Assembly (NCBI GenBank): GCA_951230915.1
Contig: OX579637.1
Location: forward strand, 24,676,001-24,740,000
Reading direction: 5' to 3'
Source of the DNA: Antitrichia curtipendula
Taxonomy: Eukaryota; Streptophyta; Bryopsida; Hypnales; Leucodontaceae
Length of the DNA: 64,000 nucleotides
The notes beneath the pieces were generated by a model. It was not told the origin of the DNA and did no database searches. It worked only from the letters and a program-made list of their open reading frames with translations. The translations under genes were made by a program, and so were the position numbers. Of the stretch, positions 11,264-23,362 are shown one piece after another (within the stretch, counting starts at the first letter, position 1; each line of letters starts with the position of its first letter).

Positions 11264-12901
11264 CTACATTGCTATGCCGCGCCCCAACGAAGGACTCTTG
11301 GGTTCCGCCTCCAATTGTTCGAAGACTTCTTCCAAGTTCTTGTTCCGCTCTCCGGCCATCGGATTTGGCATGTCAGAACCGGGAGAGTCTTCGATGTTGA
11401 TCGGCGCGGTCTGGGAAGGCTGACTTGGCTTTGACTGCGGAGACTGGTCCCTTCCTTCCCTTGGGTCTGGCACTTCCGGAAACGATTCCGGCATGGAGAT
11501 GTCCGATAGGTGAACCCTCATTGATCCGGTCAGCTTCTGTGTACATTCCTCCATCCGGTCCGCCGCTCCTCGTGCTAAGACCAAATTCTTCTCCGCCTGC
11601 TCGGAGTAGTCAGTCAGGATCCGAACTATCCGGGTACTGGATAGTTTCTTCTCCTCCAAGACCTTCTCGTCGAAGAGCCTGGCCCTGACTGCCACGCTTC
11701 CGGTCTCACCGAAAGTCGCCTTCACCGATTCCGCCACCTTCTGCGTCTCGTCCGCCATTATCCGGGTGGCGGCCATATCTTCCTTGAAGGTGGCCACTTC
11801 CGCCTTCAACATGTCGACCTCCTCTTGAAGTCAACGGATCTCCGCTTCCTGTTTCCGGATCTCAACCGGATTGGTGATGCACTCCGCTACCTTCCCCGGC
11901 AACTTGCTGTCTGGTGTTGCTTGCACCAACTCTCCGATCTGCAGTAGGGTGATTCTCTTCGCCTCCCAGTCCGCGCGGATGTCGCAGAGGGTCTTGACCA
12001 GCTTCTCGAACGGATCGGAAGGTCCTTTCTTCGAACAGCCTGCCTTCTCCCCTTCCGGTGTCTTCTCCTTTCCGGTCTTATTACCGAGTGGAGATCCTCT
12101 TCCAATCGGAGACGTCATCTTGTGGCGCTTGGTCTGCCTCTCCGCCTCTTCTTCATCTTCTTCTTCGGTCTCGGATCCGGTTTCCTCTTCTTCCTCGTCC
12201 GTTTTCGATTCTCCGTATTTCAGGAGATTTTCCTGGGCCTTCCACTCCTTCTCTTCCGAGTCCAAAAGGAGCTGGTGTTGCTCATAGAGGTGGAAGAGGT
12301 AGGGACACACGGGTGTCGGCCTACTCCTTCCGACCCTCGTCGCCAACTGGGCCACCAGATCGAACATGATCCGGGCCCAGTCCGTTTTCTAGTCACCGCT
12401 TAGGGCATCGAAAGTAGTGTTGCCGAGGGTGATTGTCACCCTTGTCGGCTTCTCAAGATGTAGAATCGGGATCAGGAATTGGAGAAGTTTCCGGTGCCGG
12501 TCGACGATGCAGTCTTCCATCGCGTATCCGTCCTTGGGGTTGACTGCCCCTCGGAACTTGCCCCGGACGTACACGTCCTTCCGGTTCGCCATTCCGTGCC
12601 CTCCTGCCCGGAATTTGTAGACTTCTCTCCAGATCTCTTCCGTCCATTGCGCCGGAACACAGCGGATGGTGTTGTCGAACTGGTTCGTCCACTTCCCCTC
12701 GATCTCCTTCACCATCCGCTCGTCCTTAAAACCCCAGGGTTTGTCGAGCAAACCCTGGCACCTCATCCGGTTGAGATCCAACCGGAGCATCTCCATCTCC
12801 TCCTCTATCGAAGGGAGAACCGGAACGACCTTCCGGAGTTTGACCGGAGCCGACGACGTGGATGGCCCTGGTCTGTTCCGCCTGAGCTGCGGCATGGACA
12901 C
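11264..12901 (-). pseudogene. LTR-borne ORF, inner copy: acidic and coiled-coil protein
   Basis: One reading frame of 546 codons is broken only by TAG at 12389-12391 and TGA at 11831-11833; both are sense codons (CGG, CGA) in the outer copy. The first ~210 residues look globular, with KPWGFKDERMVKEIEGKW and a block on ITLGNTTFDALSGD. A Glu-rich stretch follows. A heptad-like region then holds the matching part of QEAEIRRLQEEVDMLKAEV, and the tail is Pro/Ser-rich. I do not recognise a catalytic domain. It vaguely resembles uncharacterised proteins of plant retroelements. A TATA-like CTTTTATA (minus-strand TATAAAAG) lies at 13154-13161. Confidence 0.6.
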
Positions 12902-13153
12902 AGACTAGATCTAAGACAGTCCTTTCCGATTCTACCTCACACAGTCCTAGCCGCACGTCCCGTTCTCACTTTCTCTCTCCGATCTCAACCGGAAACCTGT
13001 ATAGCGATCGGTACACTACTGGAAACCTACCCTGCAGCACACCTCTACCGCTCACACACACACGCGTTCGCTGTTGCTTGAAAACGAGGAGCGCTCAAGA
13101 ACACTTTCACCAAACAGCGTTTGGAAATGGAGAGTGACTGAGGAGGTGCTGGG

Positions 13154-13161
13154 CTTTTATA
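13154..13161 (-). promoter_or_regulatory. TATA box candidate for the inner LTR ORF
   Basis: TATAAAAG on the minus strand, about 250 bp before the ATG at 12901. The equivalent box of the outer copy is at 13678-13685. Both are followed by a conserved leader rich in GTGTGTGAG-type sequence. Confidence 0.5.
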
Positions 13162-13466
13162 GTCTTTCCTGACCTAAAAATCGTCATGATGACGTTTACC
13201 GGTCCGGTCCCACCAATCCGGTCTAACCCTAATCCGGTTCTCCACTCCCAATCCGGTCCAGTACTACTTCCGGACAAGGATCCGATTCCAATCCGGTTCC
13301 TAGGTATCACCGCTAAGATCGGATTCATTCCAACTATTCCACTATTTCAATGTCGTTCCTAATTTTCCGTCCTCTGCTGTTTCTAAACCAAACTTAGATA
13401 CTAATTGATAGTTTCCGTTCCCTTTTTTAGATAAACAACTGAAAACCAAAAATTCTGGTTGCGACA

Positions 13467-13471
13467 ATTCC
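13467..13471. other. Target-site duplication ATTCC, right copy
   Basis: Matches 10076-10080. The outer element resumes directly after it with GTTTAGAAACAG. Confidence 0.8.
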
Positions 13472-13677
13472 GTTTAGAAACAGAAGAGAACGGGAAAATG
13501 AAAAAGGCATTAAGGTAACGGAACAGTTGGAAAGAATCCGGTCCTTGCAGTGATACTTAGGGACCGGAATGGAATCGGAACCGTATCCGGAAAGATGAGG
13601 ATTGGATTAGGGTTGGACCGGAATGGTGGGACCGGACCGGTAAAAGTCATCATGACCACTTTTAGGTCATGAAAGAC

Positions 13678-13685
13678 TATAAAAG
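13678..13685 (+). promoter_or_regulatory. TATA box candidate for the outer LTR ORF
   Basis: TATAAAAG, about 260 bp upstream of the ATG at 13943. It is conserved in the inner copy. The upstream 200 bp are rich in CCGGA/TCCGG repeats, which could be regulatory or simply base composition. Confidence 0.5.
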
Positions 13686-13942
13686 GCCAAGACTAGTTCA
13701 GTTGCGCCCCTTTTTCAAACGTTGTTTGGCAAGTGTATGTTCTTTGTGCTCCTCGTTTTCAGCGTTGTGAGTGTGTATGTGAGTGAGTGTATGAGTGTTA
13801 GAGGTGTGCTGCAGGGTAGCTTTCCGGTCGCCTACCGCTTGCTGTACAGGTTTCCGGTTGAGATCGGAGAGAGAAAGTGAGAACGGGACGTGCGGCTAGG
13901 ACTGGGTGAGGTAGAATCGGAAAGGGATTGTTCATCTAGTTT

Positions 13943-15586
13943 GTGTCCATCCCGCAACTTAGGAGAAATAGACTAGGGGCATCTACATCATTGGCTTCGG
14001 TTAAACTCCGGAAGGTCGTTCCGGTTCTCCCCGCAACAGAAGAGGAAAAAGAGATGCTTCGGACGGATCTCACCCGGATGGGATGTCAGGGTCTTCTAGA
14101 GAAACCCTGGGGGTTTAAGGATGAGAGAATGGTGAAGGAGATCCAAGGGAAATAGACCAACCAGTTCGACAACACGCTTAGATGCGTTCCGGCTGAGTGG
14201 ACGGAAGAGATCTGGAGGGAGGTGTACAAGTTCCGGTTAGGAGGTCACGGGATGGCGAACTGGAAGGACAAGTACATCCGGGGCAAGTTCCGGGGAGCAG
14301 TCAACCCCAAAGACGGATACGTGGTGGAGGACTGCGTCGATGACCGGCACCGGAAGCTTCTCCAGTTTCTCATCCCGATCCTGCATCCGGAGAAGCCGAC
14401 AAGGGTAACGATCACCCTCGGCAACACAATTTTCGGTGCCCTGAGCGGAGACCGGAAGGCGGACTGGGCCCGGATCATGTTCGACCTGGTGGCCCAGTTA
14501 GCAACAAGGGTTGGAAGGAGTAGGCCGACACCGGTTTGTTCCTACCTCTTCCACCTTTATGAGCATCACCAACTCCTGTTGGACTCAAAAGAGAAGGAGT
14601 GGAAGGCTCAGGAGAATCTCTTGAAGTACAGAGAGTCGGAATCGGATGAGGAAGAAGAAGAAACCGGATTCAAGACCGAGGAAGAAGAAGAAGATGAAGA
14701 AGAGACGGAGAGGCAGCCCAAGCGGTACAAGACGACTTCTCCAACCGGAAGAGGGTCACTCATCGGGGACAAGACCGGAAAAGAGAAGACCACGGAAGCA
14801 GATAAGCTAGGTACCTCAAAGAAAGATCCTGAGGATCCTTTCGAGAAACTGGTCGTGATCGTGTGCGACATCCGAGGAGATTGGGAGGCGAAGAAGATCA
14901 TCCTATCAAAGATTAGGAAGCTAGTGCACGCGGCACCGGACGGCAAGTTGCCGAGAAAGGTGGCAGATTGCATCACCAATCAGGTCAAGATCCGAAAACA
15001 AGAAGCCGAGATCCGTCGACTTCAGGAGGAAGTCGACATGTTGAAGGCGGAAGTTGCGACCTTCAAGGAAGACATGACCGCCACCCGTGAGATGGCGGAT
15101 GAGACGCAGAAGGTCGCGGAAGCGGTGAAGGCAACTTTTGGTGAGACCGGAAGTACGGCAGTCAGGGCGAGACTGTTCGATGAGAAGGTCTTGGAGGACA
15201 AGAAGCTATCCGGTTCCCGAATGGTTCGGATCTTGACAAACTTCTCCAAGCAGGTTGAGAAGACAATGGTCCAGGCACGGGAGGCGGCAAACCGGATGGA
15301 GGAGTGTGCGCAGAAGCTGACTGGATCGATGAGGGTCCATCTGTTGGACATCTCCATGCCGGAGTCATTTTCGGACGTGTCAGAGCCAAGGGGAGGAAGA
15401 GACCAGACTCCGCAGTTAAAGCCGAATCAGCCCTCCCAGACCGCGCCGATCAACTTGGATTCCTCTCCTGGTTCCGATCTGCCAAACCCGATAGTCGGAG
15501 AGCGGAACAGGAACTTGGGGGACGTCTTTGAACAACTCAATGAAGAGCCCAAGAGTCCTTCGTTGAGGCACGGGATAGCCATGTAA
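13943..15586 (+). pseudogene. LTR-borne ORF, outer copy: acidic and coiled-coil protein
   Basis: This is a 548-codon frame, interrupted once by TAG at 14153-14155 where the inner copy has TGG. Order along the protein: a basic N-terminus (SIPQLRRNRLG); a globular part to about residue 215 with LEKPWGFKDERMVKEIQ and LGNTIFGALSGDRKADW; a Glu/Asp-rich stretch near 230-265; a likely coiled coil near 350-400 (QEAEIRRLQEEVDMLKAEV); a Pro/Gln/Ser-rich region; and the end GDVFEQLNEEPKSPSL. The two copies differ by many silent-looking changes, so the frame appears to have been under selection before insertion. Function unknown; a Gag-like or accessory role is only a guess. Confidence 0.6.
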
Positions 15587-15740
15587 AGTAAAGTTAGTCT
15601 TTACAGGTGTAGGATAGGAACGAATCCAGATGTGTAATCCGATCCGGTAGTGTTAGGACGGACCGGAAGTTAGGATCCGGAAATAGATTGACTTTTACAG
15701 GCACTTTTGCCTTTTGTATTTTTGGAAAGTTTACAAAGTG

Positions 15741-15748
15741 TATATATA
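15741..15748 (+). promoter_or_regulatory. Second TATA-like box, possible LTR (U3/R) promoter
   Basis: TATATATA downstream of the ORF stop, followed by a C/T-rich leader and a strong T-rich stretch. In a solo LTR this could be the true retroelement promoter, which would leave the ORF in U3. The inner copy has the related TATATAC near 11111-11117. Confidence 0.35.
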
Positions 15749-16772
15749 TCAGTCCCTGTGCTGGGGATTGGGAGTCTTTTCCTCTACATTCTTTTGTGTT
15801 CTCCTTGTGCTTTCTTATTGTACGTTCTCCCAAGTTTGGCAGTGTTGTACATGAGGGAGTTTGGAAGGCGCAAGTGGATGTGTTGGGAATTTCTCCCCTT
15901 GGTGTTTTTCTTGGTTCTAAGTGCATGTGAGCGGATAGGATAGAGTTGGGAGTGAACATCTGTGCCTCAACGCGTCTAGAGTTTTAGATTTCGGGTGAGA
16001 AAGCCGTTGTTAGGCTAGGCGGATAGGGAGGGATTCTTTAGTCGCGCTAGAACTCTTGGGTGGGAAATCCGGTTGAGTGTCCGATCTCCTTTGAGATCTC
16101 GCCATCTTAGTGATAAACGGAAGAACTCTAGCTGATGCTGGAATGGACGGGTGCACTTGTAACCGCCTTAGCTTTGCACGGATTAGAATGGCATCAGGGT
16201 CGTTGTAGTATTGAGAGGATCGTACGGGGGGTCTTTGCGTGACTTGCAAGCCGGATAGTAATCAGGACTACTGTGAAGGACCAAACCGGATCCGTATTAG
16301 TCTAGGAGAGTAGGGATTAGTAAAGTGGGTCTTCAGCTACTATAAGTTACGTAAGGTGTGGTGGGCCTACCACTCTCAAAAGCAAGCGGCGAACCCTCTG
16401 ATGTCTAAACAGAGGTGAAACCAAACCGGATAGGAGAGGAAATAGTTGTAAGTCGTTTAGAGCGGACTGGTCTAGACGGATACTAGGACCGGAAGTAGTA
16501 TCATCCTGGGGTTTTGTTGGATTTGACGACCGGAAGACTAATTGGAATCAAAAGAGAGAGAAAATCCGGTCATTAGTTTTCTTGGTGTTTGTGTTTCCAG
16601 TTTTAGAAAGAGGACTGAAAATGAAGGATTGTGCTACTGACTTTGCTTAGTTGATTAATAGAGCTAGATACTTCACAGAATCTCGTGGGTTCGATCTTTA
16701 GAGTCACTTAGTTATACTCTAGGGTGATTTTTGTGAGGATAATGGGGAATTTACCTATCCTGTGCTGCAATA

Positions 16773-16805
16773 GAGCACTTGGTTCACTATTGGCGTGATG
16801 TAAGG
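16773..16805 (+). pseudogene. 33-bp slice of DUF7869-type copy 2 between two insertions
   Basis: Codons reading E-H-L-V-H-Y-W-R-D-V-R align with E-P-V-V-C-Y-G-Y-G-L-K in copy 1 (about 6256-6290). The slice begins with the right GAGCA duplication and ends in AGG, the left target duplication of the CACTA element. It proves that both elements landed in the same exon. Confidence 0.8.
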
Positions 16806-16830
16806 CACTAGAAGGAAAAGGGGGGTTTCG
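16806..16830 (+). repeat. Left terminal inverted repeat of the CACTA element
   Basis: CACTAGAAGGAAAAGGGGGG pairs with 30996-31015, with a few mismatches. Confidence 0.9.
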
Positions 16831-16840
16831 TAACCCGCTG

Positions 16841-17475
16841 TGATGCAACTACGGGCCTATGCAACTGAATTTCAACTAACATGCAACTAATATGCAACTG
16901 CGTCCCTCTGTATTTGCACCTAGTTGCAGTATTAGTCGCGAAGTAGTTGCATAACAAACAGTGGGGTACAAAGAAGTAACAGAAGGTATTCTACATCTGC
17001 TAGTTCTCTACGTGGACAACTACTTTTTGCGTGGACTCCACGCTGTCAAAAGGCAATCGCGCCAATTACACCTGAACTAACAAACGACTGCACTGCAACT
17101 AACAAATGACTGAACTGCAACTAACAAACGACTGGACTGCAACTAACAAACGACTGCACTGCAACTAACAAACGACTGCACTGCAACTAACAAACGACTG
17201 CACTACAACTAACAAACTTCTAGGCTGCAACTAACAAACGACTGGACTGCAATAGACTACAACTACAAAGCGACTGGGATGCACAACTGTAATGCAATTG
17301 CCATGTCAACTAGAATGCAATTAGAAGTTCACTGAAATGCAACTAGGAAACAACAAGAATGCAACTGCAGAATGACTAGACTTCAATTACAAAATCACTG
17401 AAATGCAACTAGGAAACAACAAGAATGCAACTGCAGAATGACTAGAATTCAACTACAAAATCACTAAAATTTGAC
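16841..17475. repeat. Left subterminal repeats, TGCAACT core
   Basis: Repeated TGCAACT motifs on this strand. They include about nine tandem copies of a ~20-bp unit (CTGCAACTAACAAACGACTG) at about 17085-17265. The motif is in the opposite orientation at the right end, as expected for subterminal TnpA-binding sites. Confidence 0.8.
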
Positions 17476-18780
17476 TCCAAGACAAACGTAGTAGTCTGAT
17501 TTTAGTCGAAATGCTGTGGAACTTGTTGTTTATAAATTGTAGTCACAACCTCGTTTTGCCATATAGTTGTGACCAAATGTTCACCATAAGTTCATTGTGG
17601 GATGCAACCTAACATGTGCATGCATGAAGATCATCCACAACTAGTTACTGCATACACTTGAATAGACCAAAGAAGTATGGCTTTATAATATTAGAAGTTC
17701 TACAATCTGTAATGGTCTGTTTCATTTCTAGTTGCCTAAACCCATTAATGGAGAGTATGCACATATGCATGCAGTTGTGCACTAACTGTATTTGAATTGA
17801 AAAACACTGCAAAGCTAGTTTCAAAGTAGGAAACATTTTCTACTAATAATTTCAATATCCAGCTGATGCTAAGAGATTGTCCTCCTCAGATAACTCTATG
17901 GCTCCGACTAAAGACGGGATAGCAGGTAGAGGAGGCACATCCTCTGGAGTAGCTAAACCAGAAGCTTGTACAGTGGTGTTGACGAACACATCTGATGTGT
18001 CCACAAATTCTCGTCGAGCACGGGCTTCTTTATGTAGTACTACTTTCCAACCCTCTTTCTTTACATCATCAGCAAAAAAAACTTGGGTTGCCTGGCTTGA
18101 AAATATAAAAGGATCCAGCATCCTGCTCATTTTGTGGCGGAAGTTTACTACAAGAAATCCAGCCTCATCTCTAATGTATGTCAGATTTCCTCGATTGTCT
18201 GTTTTCTTCACCCATTCACACCGTATTAATATCACAGGGTTGCTGACAGGCCCATAATCTAGTTTCAATATATCTTTCACCACTCCAACATAGGAGTCAC
18301 TAGAGACATCTCTAAGATCAGAGGCTGGAATTTGGAACACAGATGCAACACCACAATCATATGTCTGCAATTGGTTGGAGGCGTTGTCTTCCACTCTGAA
18401 ATGGTTTCCAAAAGCTTTCATACGAGAATATTGAAGTGCCTTCTGTGATGGTTTCTTGGCTAATAACATCCTATCTCTGTCCTCAGGAGTCTGTGCACAG
18501 CTATCATTGTTGCAAACAGCCGTTTGTATCCACACCTCAAGGGGTGCTGTGTGTGGATCTATCTGACATTCTTCCTTCCACTTCCTGCACGCGTATGAAA
18601 GAAGTTAAAGCCAACACTATCAAAATTTGACATGTAGGAACTACTACAACTCTTCAAGCATTTTGTTCAAGTTACCTTTGATTACCTCAGACATTTTGGT
18701 CGGCTGTGATAAATTATGACTACCTCAGATATTGTGTAGTTACAATAGTTGCACAAAAGAGTCGCAGTGTCCTTGTTGCG

Positions 18781-18955
18781 GTTTTAGTTGCACAGTACTC
18801 GCTTTCTAGTTCTACTGTAGTTGCATTGTAGTTGCATGTTAGTTGTATTCTAGTTGCATTGTAGTTGCGTTCTAGTTGCATTGTAGTTGCATGTTAGTTG
18901 TATTCTAGTTGCAATGTAATTGCATTCTAGTTGCATGTTAGTTGCATTCTACTTG
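18781..18955. repeat. Intron minisatellite, AGTTGCA core
   Basis: Ten or so short units (TAGTTGCATTG, TAGTTGCATGT) inside the second transposase intron. The core is the same as in the subterminal repeats. Confidence 0.75.
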
Positions 18956-20209
18956 CCTCTGTGCTACTGAAAGCAGTTGCGGCAAACACTTACATAACTT
19001 TGTTTCACTAATTGGGTTGTATAAGATGATGATACTACTGCAACTTACTTGATGAGTGGCTCCAAAACGGCAACGTTGTTCAACACATAATTGTGCGCTG
19101 TATTCCGTAGCGTAGTAGACATCACGAACTACCGACCTGCACCTTCTAGAACTTCTTCAGCATCGCCAAACTCTTCTTCTGCATCCCACACGCGTCTCTT
19201 GACCAAATCAAATCTTTGCAAATACTCTGTCACAAAGCCCAGACCTTCTTCCTTCACATATCCTTCTGCTATGCAAGCCTCTGGTCTAGCCATGCTCCGA
19301 ACATAATTCTTCAATGTTTTCATATACCTTTCAACTGGGTACATCCACCTTGTACTGACAGGCCCACACAAGTCAAGTTCTTGAACCAAGTGATATGGAA
19401 GGTGTGTCGTCATGTCAAAAAAAGACGATGGGAATTCCATCTCTAATAGTGCCATAGTCTCAGCCACATCTAATTGAAGGGACTCAAAATCTGCTGGATT
19501 ATAAGCTTTTGTGCATATTCTTCTAAACACCTTGCACATCCGCATGATGGCCATACGTGGCCCAGGTTTCAATAAACCCCTCATAGCCAATGGCATCAAT
19601 TGTTGCATTAACACGTGATAGTCATGCGATTTGAGGCTTCCAAATTTTTTAGCCTTCATATGCTTACCAAATGCCGAGGAGTATCTTGAAGGAAGCTTCA
19701 CAGATGCAATAATGTCTGCAAACTGCTCATACTCTTTCTTTGATAGCACATACCCTGCACTTGGTTTCAACATTTTATCAGCTCTGCGAGGGTTTGGTGT
19801 CAACCACAAATGCCTTCGTATACCTCTTCTTTGAAGATCTCGTTGCACCTTCACAGTATCATTTTTCCCGCTTATTGTTTTTAAGAAATTCTTTGCAAGA
19901 TTCATCTCGCAATGCATGACATCCAGCGTGTAGCGGATAAGAAGCCTCTGGACACATGAATAGTACTCTGCAGTTAGTTTTGGATTGATAGAAGACAAAG
20001 ACAAACAGTATGTAGACATATCTGCATCCCAGATGTTTTTCTAATCACTTTAAATCTTCCCAAAAAAATACTTTGCTACTTTGGTAGGATATCACATTTA
20101 TTGAAAGCTGATTGTAGATGCTTCAATGGCGACTACAGACGCTCATGACAAACACTGTGCTACCACTGCTCAAAACCAATGCAGCACAATTTCTATGCGA
20201 ATATTGCAC

Positions 20210-20565
20210 GGCTGCTATGCGACTACAACACAACTAATATGTGACTATGACACAACTAATATGTGACTACGGCACAACTGATATGTGACTATGACACAAC
20301 TAATATGTGACTACGGCACAACTGATATGCAACTACGGCACAACTGATATGCAACTACGGCACAACTGATATGCAACTACCGTACAACTGATATGCAACT
20401 ACGGCACAACTGATATGCAACTACTGCACAACTGATATGCAACTACGGAACAACTGATATGCAACTACGGCACACCTGATATGCAACTACAGCACAACTA
20501 ATATGCGACTATGACACAACTAATATGCAACTGCATTACAACTAATATGCAACTACAGAACACTT
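20210..20565. repeat. Intron minisatellite, ~22-bp unit with CAACT core
   Basis: About 15 units like ATGCAACTACGGCACAACTG fill most of the first transposase intron (about 19948-20669). Units near the left side read GTGACTA instead of GCAACTA, which shows homogenisation in the middle of the array. Confidence 0.8.
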
Positions 20566-23362
20566 GACATCCCACTATTCTACTGAACACTTTCACTTCG
20601 AGAACTTAGGTTGCGAGTAACCCACGGTTGCCTTTTAGTCCTTTTACTTGAAAGACTTGAGGATCTCACCTTCCAATAAGGCAATTTGAAAAGAATGCTA
20701 GTCCGCTTTACTCCATGCAATTTGGACGGATCCCCTGGAGCACCTTCTCTGTTCCCTGCTGCCTTCCATGACTTATACTGCTCCGCATATTCCAGTTGTT
20801 CCTCCACAGATACAACTTTGGGTTTTCCTCGTGTTTCCAATCGCCCATCAAAGTGATCTTTCATATGCTCCGAGCGATAAGGATGATCAGCAGGTAACCA
20901 TCTACGAGTCCCTTGATAAATTTCTTTACATAGCTCCGTTGAATGCTCTGCTCCTAAGTCAACACCACACCATGCACACCCTGCATATCCTTGGTGTGCA
21001 AATCCTCCTACAGTGCCGTATCCAAGATAGTCATGTATTGTCCACATAAGAACTGCTCTAAGGTTGAAAGAACGAGCACCAACTTCTTGTACAACATCAT
21101 ATGCTGGCACTCCTTTCCACAATTCCAACAATTCATCCACCAAGGGTTCTAGATACACATCAAATACTTCCGCTGTTACAGATTGCTTTCCAGGAATCAA
21201 CAAAGCTAACATCATGAAGAATTTTTTGGTGCACAACCAAGGGGGCAAATTATAATTTAGCAAGGTTACTGGCCAAGTAGACCAACTTGACTTGGTCTGC
21301 TTGAATGGATTCACTCCATCTGCGGCCAGAGCAAAATGGACATTTCGAGAGTCTTCATCAAAGCTTGGATCCACATTGTCGTGAAAGTGGCGCCATGCTT
21401 TTGAATCGCATGGATGTCGCACTAAATTGTCTCCCCCTGGACGATTACTTCCATTCTCTGAATGCCACAGTAACAATTTCGAGAGTTCTGGGCTACGAAA
21501 CATGCGCTGCAATCTTCGGATGATAGGGAAGTGCCTCAACACTTTCACTGGGAACTTCTTCCTAATCTCATCCCTGTATCTTGGACCATTACACTTTGGA
21601 CAACGTGTAAGCTCTCTAAAATCGCCTCTGAAGAGTACACATCCTTTCTCACATGCATGGATGCTATTATAACCCAATCCTAATTTCCCTGTTAGTCTTT
21701 GAGCTGCGTAGTAATTCTTAGGCAACGTATTGCCTTGTGGCAGGATGTGTCCTTCCAAAAGAGTAAACAATTCATCAGCAAAGTTGTTACTCACCCCATG
21801 GACAGTACACACATTCATGATAAGAATGGTGGCTGCCAATTTAGTACATTGAGCACCTTCATATAGTAGATGCAAAGCCTCTTCCAAGATGTGAGCATCA
21901 AAATTGATTTGACCTTGAAGCTCTGGCTGCTCATTGGTATCACCTATGGGTTCTTCCTGTGGCAACGCATTTTCGACCTCCGCTTCAGCTCCTTTATTTT
22001 CAGCAGAATTTGCCGTACCCCCACTTGCTCTACAAATGCATTTGTTGTTTACGCGGTCTGCTACTATAAAGGCCTCCACTACTGTGTCATGTAGTCGTTC
22101 TTCCATAGCCTCTGTGTCATGTACCTGTTCTTCCATGGTCTCTGAGTCTCTGAAGTCTTGGAACACATTGGAGAGCATGTTTCTAGTGTCCACTTCATTA
22201 TCAATTTGTACTTCTTGACTTCCTGTTGAATTCCAGAAATCAGCCTCCCATTCTTCATCTGATGTCTTCCTACTCCCAGGTCCTCGCCACACCCTAAAAT
22301 TTGAATTCCTCCCATATCGAAGTAGATGCTGCCCCACTTTGGAAACACTGAACTTCCTGGCGCCCTTACATTTACAACACGGGCAATTCAATCTTTGCAA
22401 ATTTAACAACGTAGCTCGGCGATACTCTCTCACCCAGAGTCTATCATCACGTAATTTCTGTCGCCGCTCCTGTCCGACTAGTACGTGGTCATTTCCTGTA
22501 TCCATCCCCCTTGATAGACCTCCAATCTTGCGCAGTGACTACAATTGCTTCAAGAATGCAGAAGTACCCTAGAGATGGAGTACTAAACTAACATAAGAAG
22601 ACCCCCAAGTAAGGTAGCCTTCTATTAGAAACCCTAAACCTTCTCAAATAGCCTTGAATCTTTAGAAGAACACAGAAAATCATGACACAAAATGAGAACA
22701 AAGCGCATAATGTTACTTCTTCTGCTGTGAAAGATATGAGTCGCTTTCGGAGGTTGCCTACAGCAACGCCTCGAGCGAACTTCTCTCCAAGAGGCGGCCT
22801 TGCCTTCTCCGACGGTGCTCTGGAGTCTTCAGGGGTAGAAGCGGTATTTCCATGATGTTTCATTCATGCCCATGGATGAAAGTTGGCTCATCACACCAGT
22901 GAAAGATCCGGCGCTTTCTTCCTTCACTAACGTAGATGAAATGAATCAAACCCTGCTTGAGCCCGTCTAAATTCAGTTAGCAAGGAACGAGCTCTCTCAA
23001 GTGCCTGCCTGCCAAGGTCAGACTCCCTTTTCTTGTTTCGCCGCTGCTGGAGCGATCATCCGCTTGGGAATTTGGATGCTTGTGTTTCCTGGGAATTCGT
23101 CGGTTTTTTGTTAATTTCTTGTCAACTTCTGGAATTTCTTTGAGAATTTGGCCGCTCCTACGACGAAGAATATAGATCAGCCCACTGGTGGTGCAAACGG
23201 TTTAAACTGAACCCTAATCTCTCGTTGTCGTGAATTCTCGTTCGATTCGAGGTTGTCCTTTGCCGGGATTCTCGGATAAGGAGGGGTTCGTGGTTTTGGT
23301 GCAGGACAGACACCATTTTGAGGGGCGCAGAGGATTCCTAGGTCCGTGGACTTTAGAACTTC

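Larger units (their letters stand above)
10081..13466 (-). mobile_element. Inner 3.39-kb TG...TA element, same family, inserted in inverse orientation
   Basis: On the minus strand it begins TGTCGCAACCAGAATTTT (13466 downward) and ends GTGCTGCGATA (10081). It matches the outer element along its whole length, so the pair forms an imperfect inverted repeat of about 3.3 kb. The flanking 5-bp duplication ATTCC shows it inserted into an existing outer element. Like the outer one, it has no second LTR and no pol gene. Its reading frame (11264-12901, minus) is at the same relative place. Confidence 0.7.
10003..16772 (+). mobile_element. Outer 3.38-kb TG...TA element, probable solo LTR with an ORF, split by a nested copy
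   Basis: The element starts TGTCGCAACCAGAAT at 10003 and ends CTGTGCTGCAATA at 16772, flanked by GAGCA on both sides. It is interrupted at 10080 by an inverted relative (10081-13466); without that, it is about 3.38 kb. No direct terminal repeat is visible within it, and no reverse transcriptase, integrase or protease frame. The 3' end carries CTCGTGGGTTCGATC, which resembles the U5 end of many plant LTRs. A long frame (13943-15586) lies between two TATA-like boxes (13678 and 15741). The best reading is a solo LTR with a coding U3. A short non-autonomous element is the alternative. Confidence 0.65.
17852..22505 (-). pseudogene. CACTA transposase gene (Tnp2; DUF4218; DUF4216), one stop codon
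   Basis: This gene encodes the catalytic transposase. Exon 1 (22505 to about 20670) is fully open. It has a Cys-rich N-terminal transposase-associated region (NCPCCKCKG), then the Tnp2 core with a CPKCNGPRY zinc-binding motif, and reaches LPYWK before a GTGAGA donor. Exon 2 (about 19947 to 19050) continues LDVMHCEMN and holds DUF4218. It is interrupted by TAG at 19129-19131, after which the same frame continues as FVMSTTLRNTAHNYVLNN, so the stop is a lesion in an otherwise normal protein. Exon 3 (about 18584 to 17852) is DUF4216 with VGVVKDILKLDYG and ends SAGY. Both introns hold AGTTGCA minisatellites. Readthrough or an intact copy elsewhere would be needed for activity. Confidence 0.85.

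Noticed and set aside
11425..12908. Plus-strand frames of up to 200 codons opposite the inner LTR ORF
   Set aside because: Shadows of the minus-strand ORF; the outer copy conserves the other strand's frame.
10003..16772. DNA transposon with ~3.3-kb terminal inverted repeats
   Set aside because: Two different 5-bp duplications (GAGCA and ATTCC) show two separate insertions of one element in opposite directions, rather than one palindromic element.
16841..17475. CRISPR-like array of about 20-bp units
   Set aside because: The units are contiguous with no unique spacers, and they are subterminal repeats of a plant transposon.
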